Source of the DNA: Reichenbachiella agarivorans
GTDB taxonomy: Bacteria; Bacteroidota; Bacteroidia; Cytophagales; Cyclobacteriaceae
DNA: 64,000 bases
Direction of reading: 5' to 3'
Assembly: GCF_025502585.1 (NCBI RefSeq)
Contig: NZ_CP106679.1
Span: 539,001-603,000, forward strand
The notes under the pieces are model-generated. The model made no database searches and was not told the DNA's origin. It saw only the letters and a program-made list of their open reading frames with translations. A program made the position numbers and the translations under genes. Positions 27,840-36,270 of this stretch are shown here, one piece after another (within the stretch, counting starts at the first letter, position 1; each line of letters starts with the position of its first letter).

Positions 27840-28952
27840 CTAAACTCTCACAATTTTCATCAATGGTTCAAATGAATACAACGCAGCTCTTCTTCCTGAG
27901 GCTTCACCCTTTTGAACCAAATAGCCATTATCTAATAGTTTTTTAGTGATTATTGCTGCTGTTGCGGTTGGTATGCCAGAAGTTGAAGTAAATTTATTAT
28001 TTCTAAAAACTGGATTTGTAAAAACAAAATCAAGTGCATTCAAACTCCACTTTGAGGATAATAGGTCTGTAAATTCATTTTTCATTTGTTCATAGAGAGT
28101 CCTTATGTTTTCAGCAATTTCTAAGTTTCGAATTGCTTGATTCTCCACTGCAATCAAAAAAAACCGAATCCATTCTTCCCAATTATTTTTCTCCGAAACC
28201 TGCCGCATTGTATCGATATACAAGTCCTTATTTTCTTCTAAAAAGCCACTTATATAAAAATGAGGTTGTGACAATATCCCTTCCTTCCATAAAAACAGGG
28301 TAATAAGCATTCTTCCAATTCTTCCATTTCCATCTTGAAAGGGGTGTAAAGCTTCAAATTCTACGTGCATTAATGCCGTCTTTATCAATGCAGGATCATT
28401 GCTTTCTTTTAAATATTGAAATAATTTTTCCAGTCCTTCATCCAGTTTTTCCAGGCTTATTGGGATAAACTGTATTTTCTTCTTGATTTTATCTGCTAAA
28501 TAATTTTGTTCGGTTTTGAATGCTCCAGGAGATTTTGCCGCCCCTCTACCTAGATACAAAAGTTGTTGATGCATTTGCTTTATAAAACTGGCAGATAATA
28601 AATAACCTGTTTCCAATGCATTTTGCGCATTTTTCAGTGCTCTCTGATACAATACAGTCTCAATAACATCAGATCGCACATTCAAATTGTCTCCGTCATC
28701 GTCTGCTTCATATTGTAAAATCTCATCCATTGTACTAACAGTCCCTTCAATCCTTGATGAAATTACAGCCTCTTGATTTCTTAATGGAGCTAATAAAATT
28801 TCATTATTGTGCAGGTTTTTCAGCATCTGATCAAATCGAGCTAAGGCATCTGTGGCATTGATGATTTCCTTTATGAAATTTCCATAATTTATGTTTTGAG
28901 GTGGAAATTGATCATAATGATAATTGATAGCTTCTGTTGTATTATAATCCAT
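27840..28952 (-). CDS. Fic-family protein (AMP transferase type) with N-terminal inhibitory motif
   Basis: The 370-residue protein carries the full Fic catalytic motif HPFQDGNGR (203-211). It also has the inhibitory helix motif [S/T]xxxE[G/N] as SSRIEG at residues 65-70, so it is a class II, self-inhibited Fic protein. The C-terminal region (about 300-370, with SGIPTATAAIITKKLLDNGYL) looks like a winged helix. Class II Fic proteins transfer AMP to themselves or target proteins and often regulate their own operon. The gene stands alone inside the PUL, AT-rich compared with its neighbours, and its upstream region is full of repeats. No partner antitoxin is encoded, as expected when the inhibitory helix is built in. 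Confidence 0.92.
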   Translation of the reverse strand: MDYNTTEAINYHYDQFPPQNINYGNFIKEIINATDALARFDQMLKNLHNNEILLAPLRNQEAVISSRIEGTVSTMDEILQYEADDDGDNLNVRSDVIETVLYQRALKNAQNALETGYLLSASFIKQMHQQLLYLGRGAAKSPGAFKTEQNYLADKIKKKIQFIPISLEKLDEGLEKLFQYLKESNDPALIKTALMHVEFEALHPFQDGNGRIGRMLITLFLWKEGILSQPHFYISGFLEENKDLYIDTMRQVSEKNNWEEWIRFFLIAVENQAIRNLEIAENIRTLYEQMKNEFTDLLSSKWSLNALDFVFTNPVFRNNKFTSTSGIPTATAAIITKKLLDNGYLVQKGEASGRRAALYSFEPLMKIVRV

Positions 28953-29005
28953 CTACACACCCATTTTTGAGTACCAGATATAGATAAAAACAATAACCAA
29001 ATCGA

Positions 29006-29041
29006 TTTGATTCTTGTATTTACAGTAATACAAGAATCAAA
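29006..29041. repeat. 15-bp perfect inverted repeat upstream of fic
   Basis: The arms lie at 29006-29020 and 29027-29041 with a 6-nt loop, about 55-90 bp upstream of the Fic start codon. The 12-bp outer part reads TTTGATTCTTGT. It may be an operator for the winged-helix domain of the Fic protein or a terminator for transcription entering from either side. Confidence 0.6.
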
Positions 29042-29044
29042 GTA

Positions 29045-29141
29045 GTTTGATATCTAAAAGTTGTAAACAAAGTATTTTGATTCTCAAAAAATCACCCAAA
29101 CAGGAAACAAAACATTTTGATATCTAAAAGTTGTAAACAAA
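29045..29141. repeat. Two direct 26-bp repeats upstream of fic
   Basis: The same 26-bp unit, with core GATATCTAAAAGTTGTAAAC, occurs at about 29046-29071 and 29116-29141, exactly 70 bp apart. A partial copy of the neighbouring TTTTGATTCT element lies between them. The rest of 28953-29240 is AT-rich and holds no gene I can support. The copies lie between the Fic gene and the 3' end of the PUL, so they could be Fic regulatory sites or scars of an insertion. Confidence 0.65.
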
Positions 29142-29240
29142 CCCTATTGACCCTACGATTATTAATTAATCAACAAACAAAACATTGTGCTTTCGCATTT
29201 AGTCAATTAAGGTCTTTTAAGGTAAAAAATTGGCAAAATC

Positions 29241-30935
29241 TTACCTCTTCAACCTCTCTCTCAACTGGTAGTCAAACAGGGAGGGTACTAGCCATAGGTT
29301 CACATTTTCGTCCGAGATATACGCATTGGGTTCGTAATGGATCGTGATGGGACGATTGGCATGTATGCCTACCAATCTCGCAGCAGGGCCATCTTTCATG
29401 CCATTCAAAATGACGGGCTTGGTAGCATCCAAGCCATTACCGAACTGCACATCGATGTTCCAGAAGGTGGTGAATGCACCATGAGAAGGCTTCCAATAAC
29501 CAGCTCCCCCACCCGCAAACAAAGGATAAGAACCGTCCTCCAAACTCGTCGCATACACCCGAATGTTGTCAAACAGATTTTGGTGATTGGCACCAGAGTG
29601 CTGATCCAAAACTGGTACTTGGTACACGACACAGTTTTGATAGACACTCTTCGTCGCATGCGTATTGAAACTCAACGGATGCGTCACGATGTTGCGCACC
29701 GATAGATTCCTGACCAGGATGTTGTGTACGCTACCCATACTCACAGCATAGTGCGCAGTTTTGTCTCCTGACGTCTCTATGTCTGCGATAGTCACATTGG
29801 CAGATTGCTCTGTGAGTATGCCGCTGTCTGCATTTTTGATTTTGATGTCCTGCACCCAGCCGTTGTACATGTTGGTAAGGTAGATGGCATTGTATCCGTC
29901 CTCGACGTGATGTGCGATGTTGGGCGCCATCGGAAACTCGATGTTGAAATGCTCAATTCCTACTTCCTCCAAATGTTTCCACTCCGTCATGACAGGCTTC
30001 CACTGTGGATTGATGTCATGGAGCAAAGGATCTTTGATCGTCACCTGATTGCCTTTGATCTCAGTGATCAACACTTGCTGCATGACGAGGGCATGATTGG
30101 GGTAATTGTAGTGATGCGAACCAACCTTCAGATCAGCATCATCATATATAGAAGAGATCAACGAACCTTTCTTTCCGTCCTTGTTGTACCACTCGATTTG
30201 GACCACATCACCTACCGCCAATTTGCTGGCAGATTGTACTTCAATGAGCTGTCGGCCTCTTTGGCCAGAGAGCAATTGAGCAAGTACTTTCGGTTTGGTA
30301 TCGTACTTGTCCAAATAAGACTTGACCCGCTCTCCTGGTACACGTACCCATATCATGCCGCCAGACCAAGCGTATTGAGAAAAAGGCAAATCCAAATTGT
30401 TTTCTGGTTCTCGTTGACGCTTATCGAGTTCAACAAGGTACTCCCTGAGTTCTTGGAGCTCTGGGGGATTGGCCAAATACCGCATGGGTCGTGGGTAGTA
30501 GAGGGTCGTGCCCTGCTCACCACTACCCGCTCCTCTCAGGCAGATGTTGCTTCTGGAAATGTATAAGATTTCGCTAAGGATGATTCTCCCTTTGGGGAAT
30601 TGCAGGACTACTTTTCCTTCGGTCTCGTTGGCCATTTTCATGGCTTTGAGCAGTGCCTGGCTATCATCGAGTCCATCATCTGCTACCACGCCAAAATCTG
30701 TCACATTGATGACAGTACCTGAGGTAGAAACTGGAATCTGCTCCTCAGAAAAATGATACCCAGCATAGGAATAATCAGGCAAATAGATTTCCTCTTTTAA
30801 TTCTGCATCAGTCAAAATTGCAGGAAGATTTTGTGACTGACTAGTATAAAAACCACTCAAAAGTGTAGCAGTCAAAAGTGCAATTTGCAATCGGTTTTTG
30901 GTCGTCGAAATGATTTTATGATTTGTACTTTTCAT
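29241..30935 (-). CDS. Periplasmic pectate-lyase-superfamily beta-helix protein
   Basis: I start at MKSTNHKIIST (30935), giving 564 residues with an N-terminal signal peptide (cleavage near TSQSQN). The fold start VINVTDFGVVADDGLDDSQALLKAM is the pectate_lyase_3 (PF12708) signature, and beta-helix rungs follow to about residue 470. A short lead segment DYSYAGYHFSEEQIP is shared with the 887-residue protein encoded just upstream, as is a late DQHSGANHQNLFDNI-type strand with a Phe-Trp-Asn block (FTTFWNIDV). There is no Ig domain and no type IX signal, so it is likely periplasmic. It is the last gene of the susC operon. The activity is unproven: lyase or glycosidase on uronate oligosaccharides is the best guess. 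Confidence 0.7.
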   Translation of the reverse strand: MKSTNHKIISTTKNRLQIALLTATLLSGFYTSQSQNLPAILTDAELKEEIYLPDYSYAGYHFSEEQIPVSTSGTVINVTDFGVVADDGLDDSQALLKAMKMANETEGKVVLQFPKGRIILSEILYISRSNICLRGAGSGEQGTTLYYPRPMRYLANPPELQELREYLVELDKRQREPENNLDLPFSQYAWSGGMIWVRVPGERVKSYLDKYDTKPKVLAQLLSGQRGRQLIEVQSASKLAVGDVVQIEWYNKDGKKGSLISSIYDDADLKVGSHHYNYPNHALVMQQVLITEIKGNQVTIKDPLLHDINPQWKPVMTEWKHLEEVGIEHFNIEFPMAPNIAHHVEDGYNAIYLTNMYNGWVQDIKIKNADSGILTEQSANVTIADIETSGDKTAHYAVSMGSVHNILVRNLSVRNIVTHPLSFNTHATKSVYQNCVVYQVPVLDQHSGANHQNLFDNIRVYATSLEDGSYPLFAGGGAGYWKPSHGAFTTFWNIDVQFGNGLDATKPVILNGMKDGPAARLVGIHANRPITIHYEPNAYISDENVNLWLVPSLFDYQLRERLKR

Positions 30936-31037
30936 GTCAATTATCAATTTTATGATCAAAAAAGAAAAAGAGCGTGTCGCCCTTTCTTTTCCATTAAGCC
31001 CTGTTCATCACTGTGTTCTAAAAATAAGTTTTGATCC

Positions 31038-33701
31038 TCAATTCTTGATGATCTTAAAAACCTCTATGGAATCTTTCATGTCTACACGAAGGAAATATAT
31101 CCCTTGACTCAAACCAGCAGTTGATAATTCCATCTTATTTCCCTCCTCATTCTTCCACTTGAGATTAGTACTCTTGCCAGAAAAATCAAACAAACTCACA
31201 TTCTGTATTGGCTCATTGGATTGTACTGTCAATACATCTTTGGTTGGGTTGGGATAGACCAAAACATCGTCCGATACGAGATCAGATGACAATATTTCAG
31301 ATGAGCCAATTGATATACTAATCGTCTCAGAGTTTTCACTCCCCAGATCATCCACAGCCACCGCTTTGAAAACATAGCTACCTGCTTTCATTCCAAACAG
31401 TGCAGGGTCAGCATCACTGCGCTCTCCCCATTTGAATGGTGATCGGGTATCGCTCCTCAGCAATTTGCCATTCATGTACAAGTCAACTTGGACGATCGTC
31501 CCATCTTCATCACTGGCACTTACCTCTACTATCAGATCTACTCCTTCGTCCAACACTTGTTGGTTGGTAGGCGAAAGGAACGAAAGTGCGGGTGATGCAT
31601 TGGCAATTACCGTCAATTCGTCTACCGCCGTGAGGCCATCATTGTCAGTTGCAATGACTTTGAGTACATGCTCTCCTGATGGCAAGACCAACAGCGGATC
31701 GACAGTCGCATCTTGCCCCCAAACAAATGGTGAGGCAGTAATGGTTCTGACCAACACATCATCTAGGTACAACGAAACTGCAGCAAGTGTCCCGTCCTCA
31801 TCACTTGCGCTCACTGTTGCGGTCAACAATACTCCCGCCTCGACAACTGCTCCATTTTTAGGAGAACCAATCTCTACTTTGGGTGCTTTACCGATCGTAA
31901 AATCCAAAGTCGTAGTGGTTGTATTCCCATCATTGTCAGTTCCGATGGCCTTCAATCGGTACTTGCCCGCAGGCATGTCAAACAACAAAGGATCGGTCAA
32001 TTCGTCCTCTCCCCATAGATAGGGAGCAGTATCAATTTCTCGTTGTAGTTGATCGTTGATATACAATTGCACCTTGGAGATCGTACCGTCTGGATCGGCA
32101 GCTTCTATCTGTACTGGCACATCTGCGCCAATCAGCAGTTCTTGACCATTTTCAGGTGTGATGAATCTGACAGTTGGCAGTGTATTTTGTTGATCCAATC
32201 TGAGTGCCAATTGTGCCTCAAAGAGAGAACGAGGTTCTACCATCTGATCAGGCAATTGATGCAATCCCTCATGGAGAAAGTTGACAGTCATGTTGGACTG
32301 AAACCCTACGAAGTAAGGTTCTGCATAGGTGTTTCCATTTCGGATATCCACACTCCAAAAATCATAAGTCAAGGTCTTGGATGACTGGTGACGAAAATTC
32401 CAAAAAGTCAGACCTCTTCCATGATGAGGATAGCTTTCGTATGGCCCCCCATTCTGATTAAAAACTCCTCCTAGCACATCATCAACCAAGGTAGCGTATG
32501 GTTGTCCACTGTGACTGTCAAAAGACTGATCTTGTGACATACTGCATCGTAGATATACAGTATTCACTCCTGAATAACCTGTACCTGGCCCGTGATGCGT
32601 ATCTGCCTGATCCTCGCAGTCTTTGACCAACAGTCCGTACCCTCTGCGTGTCAAGAATGAAGCATGTCCTTGTTTGCCAGAGATGACCACATCCTGGATG
32701 GTTACGCCAATAGATTGTCGCACGTCGATGACCTGATTCCAACTGCGAAACTCACAATCTCTGACCCAGCTATTCTTTACATTTTCGAACTGTATGGCAT
32801 TCCAAGCATAGTCATGGATGTCGTTTTTGTGGTGGACAAAGTCTTCAGGGTAATTTTCCCAATCGCTGGTAAAAAGGATGTCTTCCACACCTATTTCGCT
32901 GATGACATTGTGCCTGCTGACCTGATAGCGAATGTCAAGAAGAGGTAAATCTGTCTGAATTGGATTGACGAAAGTGAGGCGATTGCCGCTGATCTCTTTG
33001 ATGACGTGGAGCTCATACAAACTCATACCTCCTCCTGATCCAAAGAGTCTATACCAATTTTCGGACAACTCTAGATCACCAAAATGCGCTCTGGCAAATG
33101 CCTCACTCTGATGGCTGAGCAAGACATCTTGTCCTACCTCAAAGACGCTCCCGTCTTGGACGATGATGTCATAATCACCCCTATCTGCAGAAGCCGTCAT
33201 GTAACTACTAGCGGGAACAATCGAACCCGCAGGTGTAAACTCAAACTGCCAATGGCCGTTGAGCACGCGCATTTCTTTCATAAAAATCTCTGTTCCCCCA
33301 TCTCCAGCACCACTGCCTTTGAGGACGACACTGTCTCTTGTGATGGAGATTTTATTACCCGTATTGTTGTCGCTGCTGACGATAAATTTGCCGGATGGAA
33401 AGAAAACCACCGCTGGTCCATCATGAAGCTGTGCTGCGTCGATGGTTGACTGAATCGCATCATCATCAAAAAGCTCATCGTCGGCGATGGCACCATAATC
33501 TGTGACATCAAAATAAGTCCAAGTCGCTACCGACGGAATCTCCAACTCGGAGAAGTGGTAACCTGCAAAAGAGTAATCCGTCAATTCTGGCGTGACTCCT
33601 GCGGCTTTGTCAGCTTGATAGTCTAGCCATATCTGTGGGGTTTGTGCTGCAGACCCCACAGATATACCTAACACCAAGAATAGTGTACCCAAGTATTTCA
33701 T
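31038..33701 (-). CDS. Secreted pectate-lyase-superfamily beta-helix protein with three Ig-like domains
   Basis: The 887-residue protein has a signal peptide (1-20), a pectate_lyase_3-type beta-helix (about 55-500) starting at TYFDVTDYGAIADDELFDDDAI, three tandem bacterial Ig-like domains (about 520-610, 613-705 and 708-800, each with a DxDGT..V.LY.. strand), and a type IX secretion sorting domain (about 815-887, VYPNPTKDVL). The N-terminal YSFAGYHFSELEIP and the DSHSGQPYATLVDDV strand are shared with the shorter periplasmic paralogue downstream. It is probably the cell-surface enzyme that starts depolymerisation. I cannot match it to a named PL or GH family from memory, so the catalytic mode is open. 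Confidence 0.7.
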   Translation of the reverse strand: MKYLGTLFLVLGISVGSAAQTPQIWLDYQADKAAGVTPELTDYSFAGYHFSELEIPSVATWTYFDVTDYGAIADDELFDDDAIQSTIDAAQLHDGPAVVFFPSGKFIVSSDNNTGNKISITRDSVVLKGSGAGDGGTEIFMKEMRVLNGHWQFEFTPAGSIVPASSYMTASADRGDYDIIVQDGSVFEVGQDVLLSHQSEAFARAHFGDLELSENWYRLFGSGGGMSLYELHVIKEISGNRLTFVNPIQTDLPLLDIRYQVSRHNVISEIGVEDILFTSDWENYPEDFVHHKNDIHDYAWNAIQFENVKNSWVRDCEFRSWNQVIDVRQSIGVTIQDVVISGKQGHASFLTRRGYGLLVKDCEDQADTHHGPGTGYSGVNTVYLRCSMSQDQSFDSHSGQPYATLVDDVLGGVFNQNGGPYESYPHHGRGLTFWNFRHQSSKTLTYDFWSVDIRNGNTYAEPYFVGFQSNMTVNFLHEGLHQLPDQMVEPRSLFEAQLALRLDQQNTLPTVRFITPENGQELLIGADVPVQIEAADPDGTISKVQLYINDQLQREIDTAPYLWGEDELTDPLLFDMPAGKYRLKAIGTDNDGNTTTTTLDFTIGKAPKVEIGSPKNGAVVEAGVLLTATVSASDEDGTLAAVSLYLDDVLVRTITASPFVWGQDATVDPLLVLPSGEHVLKVIATDNDGLTAVDELTVIANASPALSFLSPTNQQVLDEGVDLIVEVSASDEDGTIVQVDLYMNGKLLRSDTRSPFKWGERSDADPALFGMKAGSYVFKAVAVDDLGSENSETISISIGSSEILSSDLVSDDVLVYPNPTKDVLTVQSNEPIQNVSLFDFSGKSTNLKWKNEEGNKMELSTAGLSQGIYFLRVDMKDSIEVFKIIKN

Positions 33702-33729
33702 AATCGCTTTTTTAAATTTTTCTCTGATA

Positions 33730-33823
33730 CATCGACATCAATCACAAGTTTTGGAATCAATGTCGATGGTATTATTTTGATTCTATATGATTGATGGCGG
33801 AAACTGCATTTCAGTCATATAGA
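33730..33823. repeat. Two hairpins in the gap between GH2 and beta-helix genes
   Basis: The 165-bp gap inside the PUL operon contains two perfect 9-bp inverted repeats: CATCGACAT/ATGTCGATG at 33730-33738 and 33760-33768, and TCTATATGA/TCATATAGA at 33782-33790 and 33815-33823. They may tune read-through or mRNA stability between the glycosidase and beta-helix genes, or mark a second promoter region. Confidence 0.45.
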
Positions 33824-33866
33824 TTTCTAGTTTGCTTCAACTTTCACCCTCCAGTCGGGCAGGCTC

Positions 33867-36257
33867 TTACTTTTTGATCTCTAAAAATGATCCCTTGAAA
33901 TTTTGATTCAACACGGTCATCTGCAAGATTGATGAGAGCTTGTCTGGTTTCACAATGATGGATGCCTTGCCATTGGCCATTTTGATGGATTCGCTACCTG
34001 TAGGTGTACCTTGATTGCGAAGCAATTCGCCACCCTTCATGCACTGAAAGTACACACGCTCCTCATAATCGAGACATCTACGTCCCTCCTTGTCTACAGC
34101 GGTTGCACTCACTAAGTAGTCTCCATTCTCTTGCAACACATAACTGAGCCTCAAGTCATCTGGCGTACCTGCTTGCTCAAAACTATAGCTAATCGTCATT
34201 GAATCTGACGACACTTCCTGATTGCCCTGATACCCTACTGCGTGGAGTTCGTTTTGTCCTGCGTCAAAAAGCACATCCCAGTTCAAGCCACAGGCTGGAA
34301 ATTGCGTGATGTCTCTGGTTTTCATTCCCAAACTTTTGCCATTGTGAAACAGCTCTACTTTTTCATTGTTGCTGAATACACTGATGTTTCTTTTTGTTCC
34401 TTTGGGTCCTGATCTCTCCGTCCATGTATGTGACTCGATGTAGGAGAATGGCACTTTGGACCAATAGCTTTTGTAGACATAGTATGCATCTTTTGGCTTG
34501 CCTTCTCTATCGACAAGTCCCTTTTGGTTCATATAAGGGATGTCATTTTCTGGTCTCAATGGAGTGCCAAAATCTTTGAATGCCCACTGTGCGTTGCCCA
34601 CAAATTGATCGTGGGTTTCGCTCACGCTCAAATACCAATCAAACAAATCCACAATGTAGTTTTCACTCCAATCACCCGCATTGGCAATGCTTTTGACTTC
34701 TATCTGATTGACTTCCTCCTCCCAATCATCTGGATTGACTAGACCGTCTCCATTGATGGGGTTCTCAGTATGACGCCCTACATGGCTCGATCCACCGTAC
34801 TCCATGTGAAAGAAATGGTTATACTTTTCGATTGACTGATCTACCACGTTTTTGTAGTTTTTGTACGAACCAGAATACCAGCCCGACCAAATCGACGGAC
34901 TGAAGACATCCACAATTTCTGCTCCTGGGTAATACTTTCTGATGGAAGTCTTGCGGCTTGGATCGAGTTGATGTGCAAGCGCATTCAGTTCTTTGAGGTA
35001 GCTATTGATGGACTCCTCATCATCTCCATTGTCAAAATCAGGCAACCAGTAAATCTCGTTACCCATTGACCATAAGATGATACTTGGGTGATTGTAGTTT
35101 TGGTCGATCATTTCCTTCAGGAGTCTGCTGGTATTGGCTTTCCATACCTCGTCGCCTACGCCTCCTCTGCACCACGGCAACTCGTCCCATAGCAGAATCC
35201 CTAGTTCGTCGCAAGCTCTGTACACCTCTGGATCCTGAGGATAATGCGCCAAGCGTATGAAATTGGCTCCCATTTCCTTGATCATTTCGATATCCCTTCT
35301 GTGTAGCTCATTGGGCATGGCAGCTCCATAGCCAGCATGCTCCTCATGGCGGTGTGTACCTCTGAGCAGGAGTCGCTCTCCATTGAGATAGAACGGTCCG
35401 TGATCTTTGAACTCAAACCATCTGATGCCGTATCGGTCACTTCTATGATCCGAAGCGACATTGTTATTCATCAAACTGGCTTCCACAGTATAGAGATTGG
35501 GAGTCTCGACTCCCCATAACTGAGGATGGCTTAGTTTGAAACTAAACTTGGTAGAGCTTTGGGCCTTTTTGCTTTCCTCAAAAACAACTTTCCCTTCTGG
35601 GTTCTTTACTTGAAGGAGGACTGTCATCTTAGAAGAGACTCTGCCATTCAAGTCCAAGGAAACAGAGGTGGTCGCAGCAGTTTTGCTCACCTTGCTGGTA
35701 GAGATGTTGATATCCTCAATGTAGGTCTGAGCCAAAGTCCTCAACCACACATCTCTGGTAATGCCTCCGTAGATGAAGAAATCAGATTTTTGAGAGGGAA
35801 TGACCTGGCGGTCATATCCATTGTCCACTTTGATCAAAATTTCATTCTCTCCTGCATGAATTTGCTTGGTGATTTCAATTTCAAATCCCACATAGCCTCC
35901 CACATGCTCACCTGCCAATTGTCCGTTGACATAGACTTCTGTAGTGATATTGACTCCCTCGAAATAAAGAAACTGTCTTGTATTTGGATTGATTTTGTCA
36001 AACATTAAGTTCTTGCGGTACCAACTGACGGATCTTCTGTATCCAGGAGTAAGATCCACTACATCTTCGTTGTTCCAGGTATGTGGCAGATCGATGGCTT
36101 GCCAATCTTGCTGCTCTTCCAAATCATCCAAATTTTCTATTGGAACACCCAAATAGGTCCAATCCTTGTTAATATTCAACTCTGTCCGTCCTTGCGAAAT
36201 CGCACTGGAGACGACCATGATACAGCACAAAGCCAATAAGCCAATATTCTTAATCAT
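33867..36257 (-). CDS. Glycoside hydrolase family 2 enzyme
   Basis: The start chosen is MIKNIGLLALCC (36257), giving 796 residues with a signal peptide; the frame extends 25 codons upstream into the GH88 gene end. The GH2 domain order is clear: jelly-roll sugar-binding domain (about 25-185), Ig-like domain (190-280), TIM barrel (285-600) and a C-terminal Ig-like domain (DUF4982-like, about 650-790). The acid/base Glu is E401 in SMGNEIYW and the likely nucleophile is E486 in FHMEYGGS. GH2 includes beta-galactosidases, beta-glucuronidases and others, and the sequence alone does not decide. The context suggests exo-cleavage of a neutral or uronic residue from oligosaccharides in the periplasm. 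Confidence 0.88.
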   Translation of the reverse strand: MIKNIGLLALCCIMVVSSAISQGRTELNINKDWTYLGVPIENLDDLEEQQDWQAIDLPHTWNNEDVVDLTPGYRRSVSWYRKNLMFDKINPNTRQFLYFEGVNITTEVYVNGQLAGEHVGGYVGFEIEITKQIHAGENEILIKVDNGYDRQVIPSQKSDFFIYGGITRDVWLRTLAQTYIEDINISTSKVSKTAATTSVSLDLNGRVSSKMTVLLQVKNPEGKVVFEESKKAQSSTKFSFKLSHPQLWGVETPNLYTVEASLMNNNVASDHRSDRYGIRWFEFKDHGPFYLNGERLLLRGTHRHEEHAGYGAAMPNELHRRDIEMIKEMGANFIRLAHYPQDPEVYRACDELGILLWDELPWCRGGVGDEVWKANTSRLLKEMIDQNYNHPSIILWSMGNEIYWLPDFDNGDDEESINSYLKELNALAHQLDPSRKTSIRKYYPGAEIVDVFSPSIWSGWYSGSYKNYKNVVDQSIEKYNHFFHMEYGGSSHVGRHTENPINGDGLVNPDDWEEEVNQIEVKSIANAGDWSENYIVDLFDWYLSVSETHDQFVGNAQWAFKDFGTPLRPENDIPYMNQKGLVDREGKPKDAYYVYKSYWSKVPFSYIESHTWTERSGPKGTKRNISVFSNNEKVELFHNGKSLGMKTRDITQFPACGLNWDVLFDAGQNELHAVGYQGNQEVSSDSMTISYSFEQAGTPDDLRLSYVLQENGDYLVSATAVDKEGRRCLDYEERVYFQCMKGGELLRNQGTPTGSESIKMANGKASIIVKPDKLSSILQMTVLNQNFKGSFLEIKK

Positions 36258-36270
36258 TTGATTTTCAATT

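Noticed and set aside
29006-29141. CRISPR-like array (repeats with regular spacing before fic)
   Set aside because: Only two direct repeat copies and a 70-bp period, with no third unit and no cas gene.
22681-29240. Possible integrative element around the toxin relic and Fic gene
   Set aside because: No integrase, transposase, tRNA target or matching end repeats were found; I kept only the weaker statement of an accessory interval.
29117-29347. Open 76-codon frame on the plus strand over the repeat region and the end of the periplasmic beta-helix gene
   Set aside because: It runs through the 26-bp direct repeat and is antisense to a real gene; composition is not protein-like and no start signal is seen.
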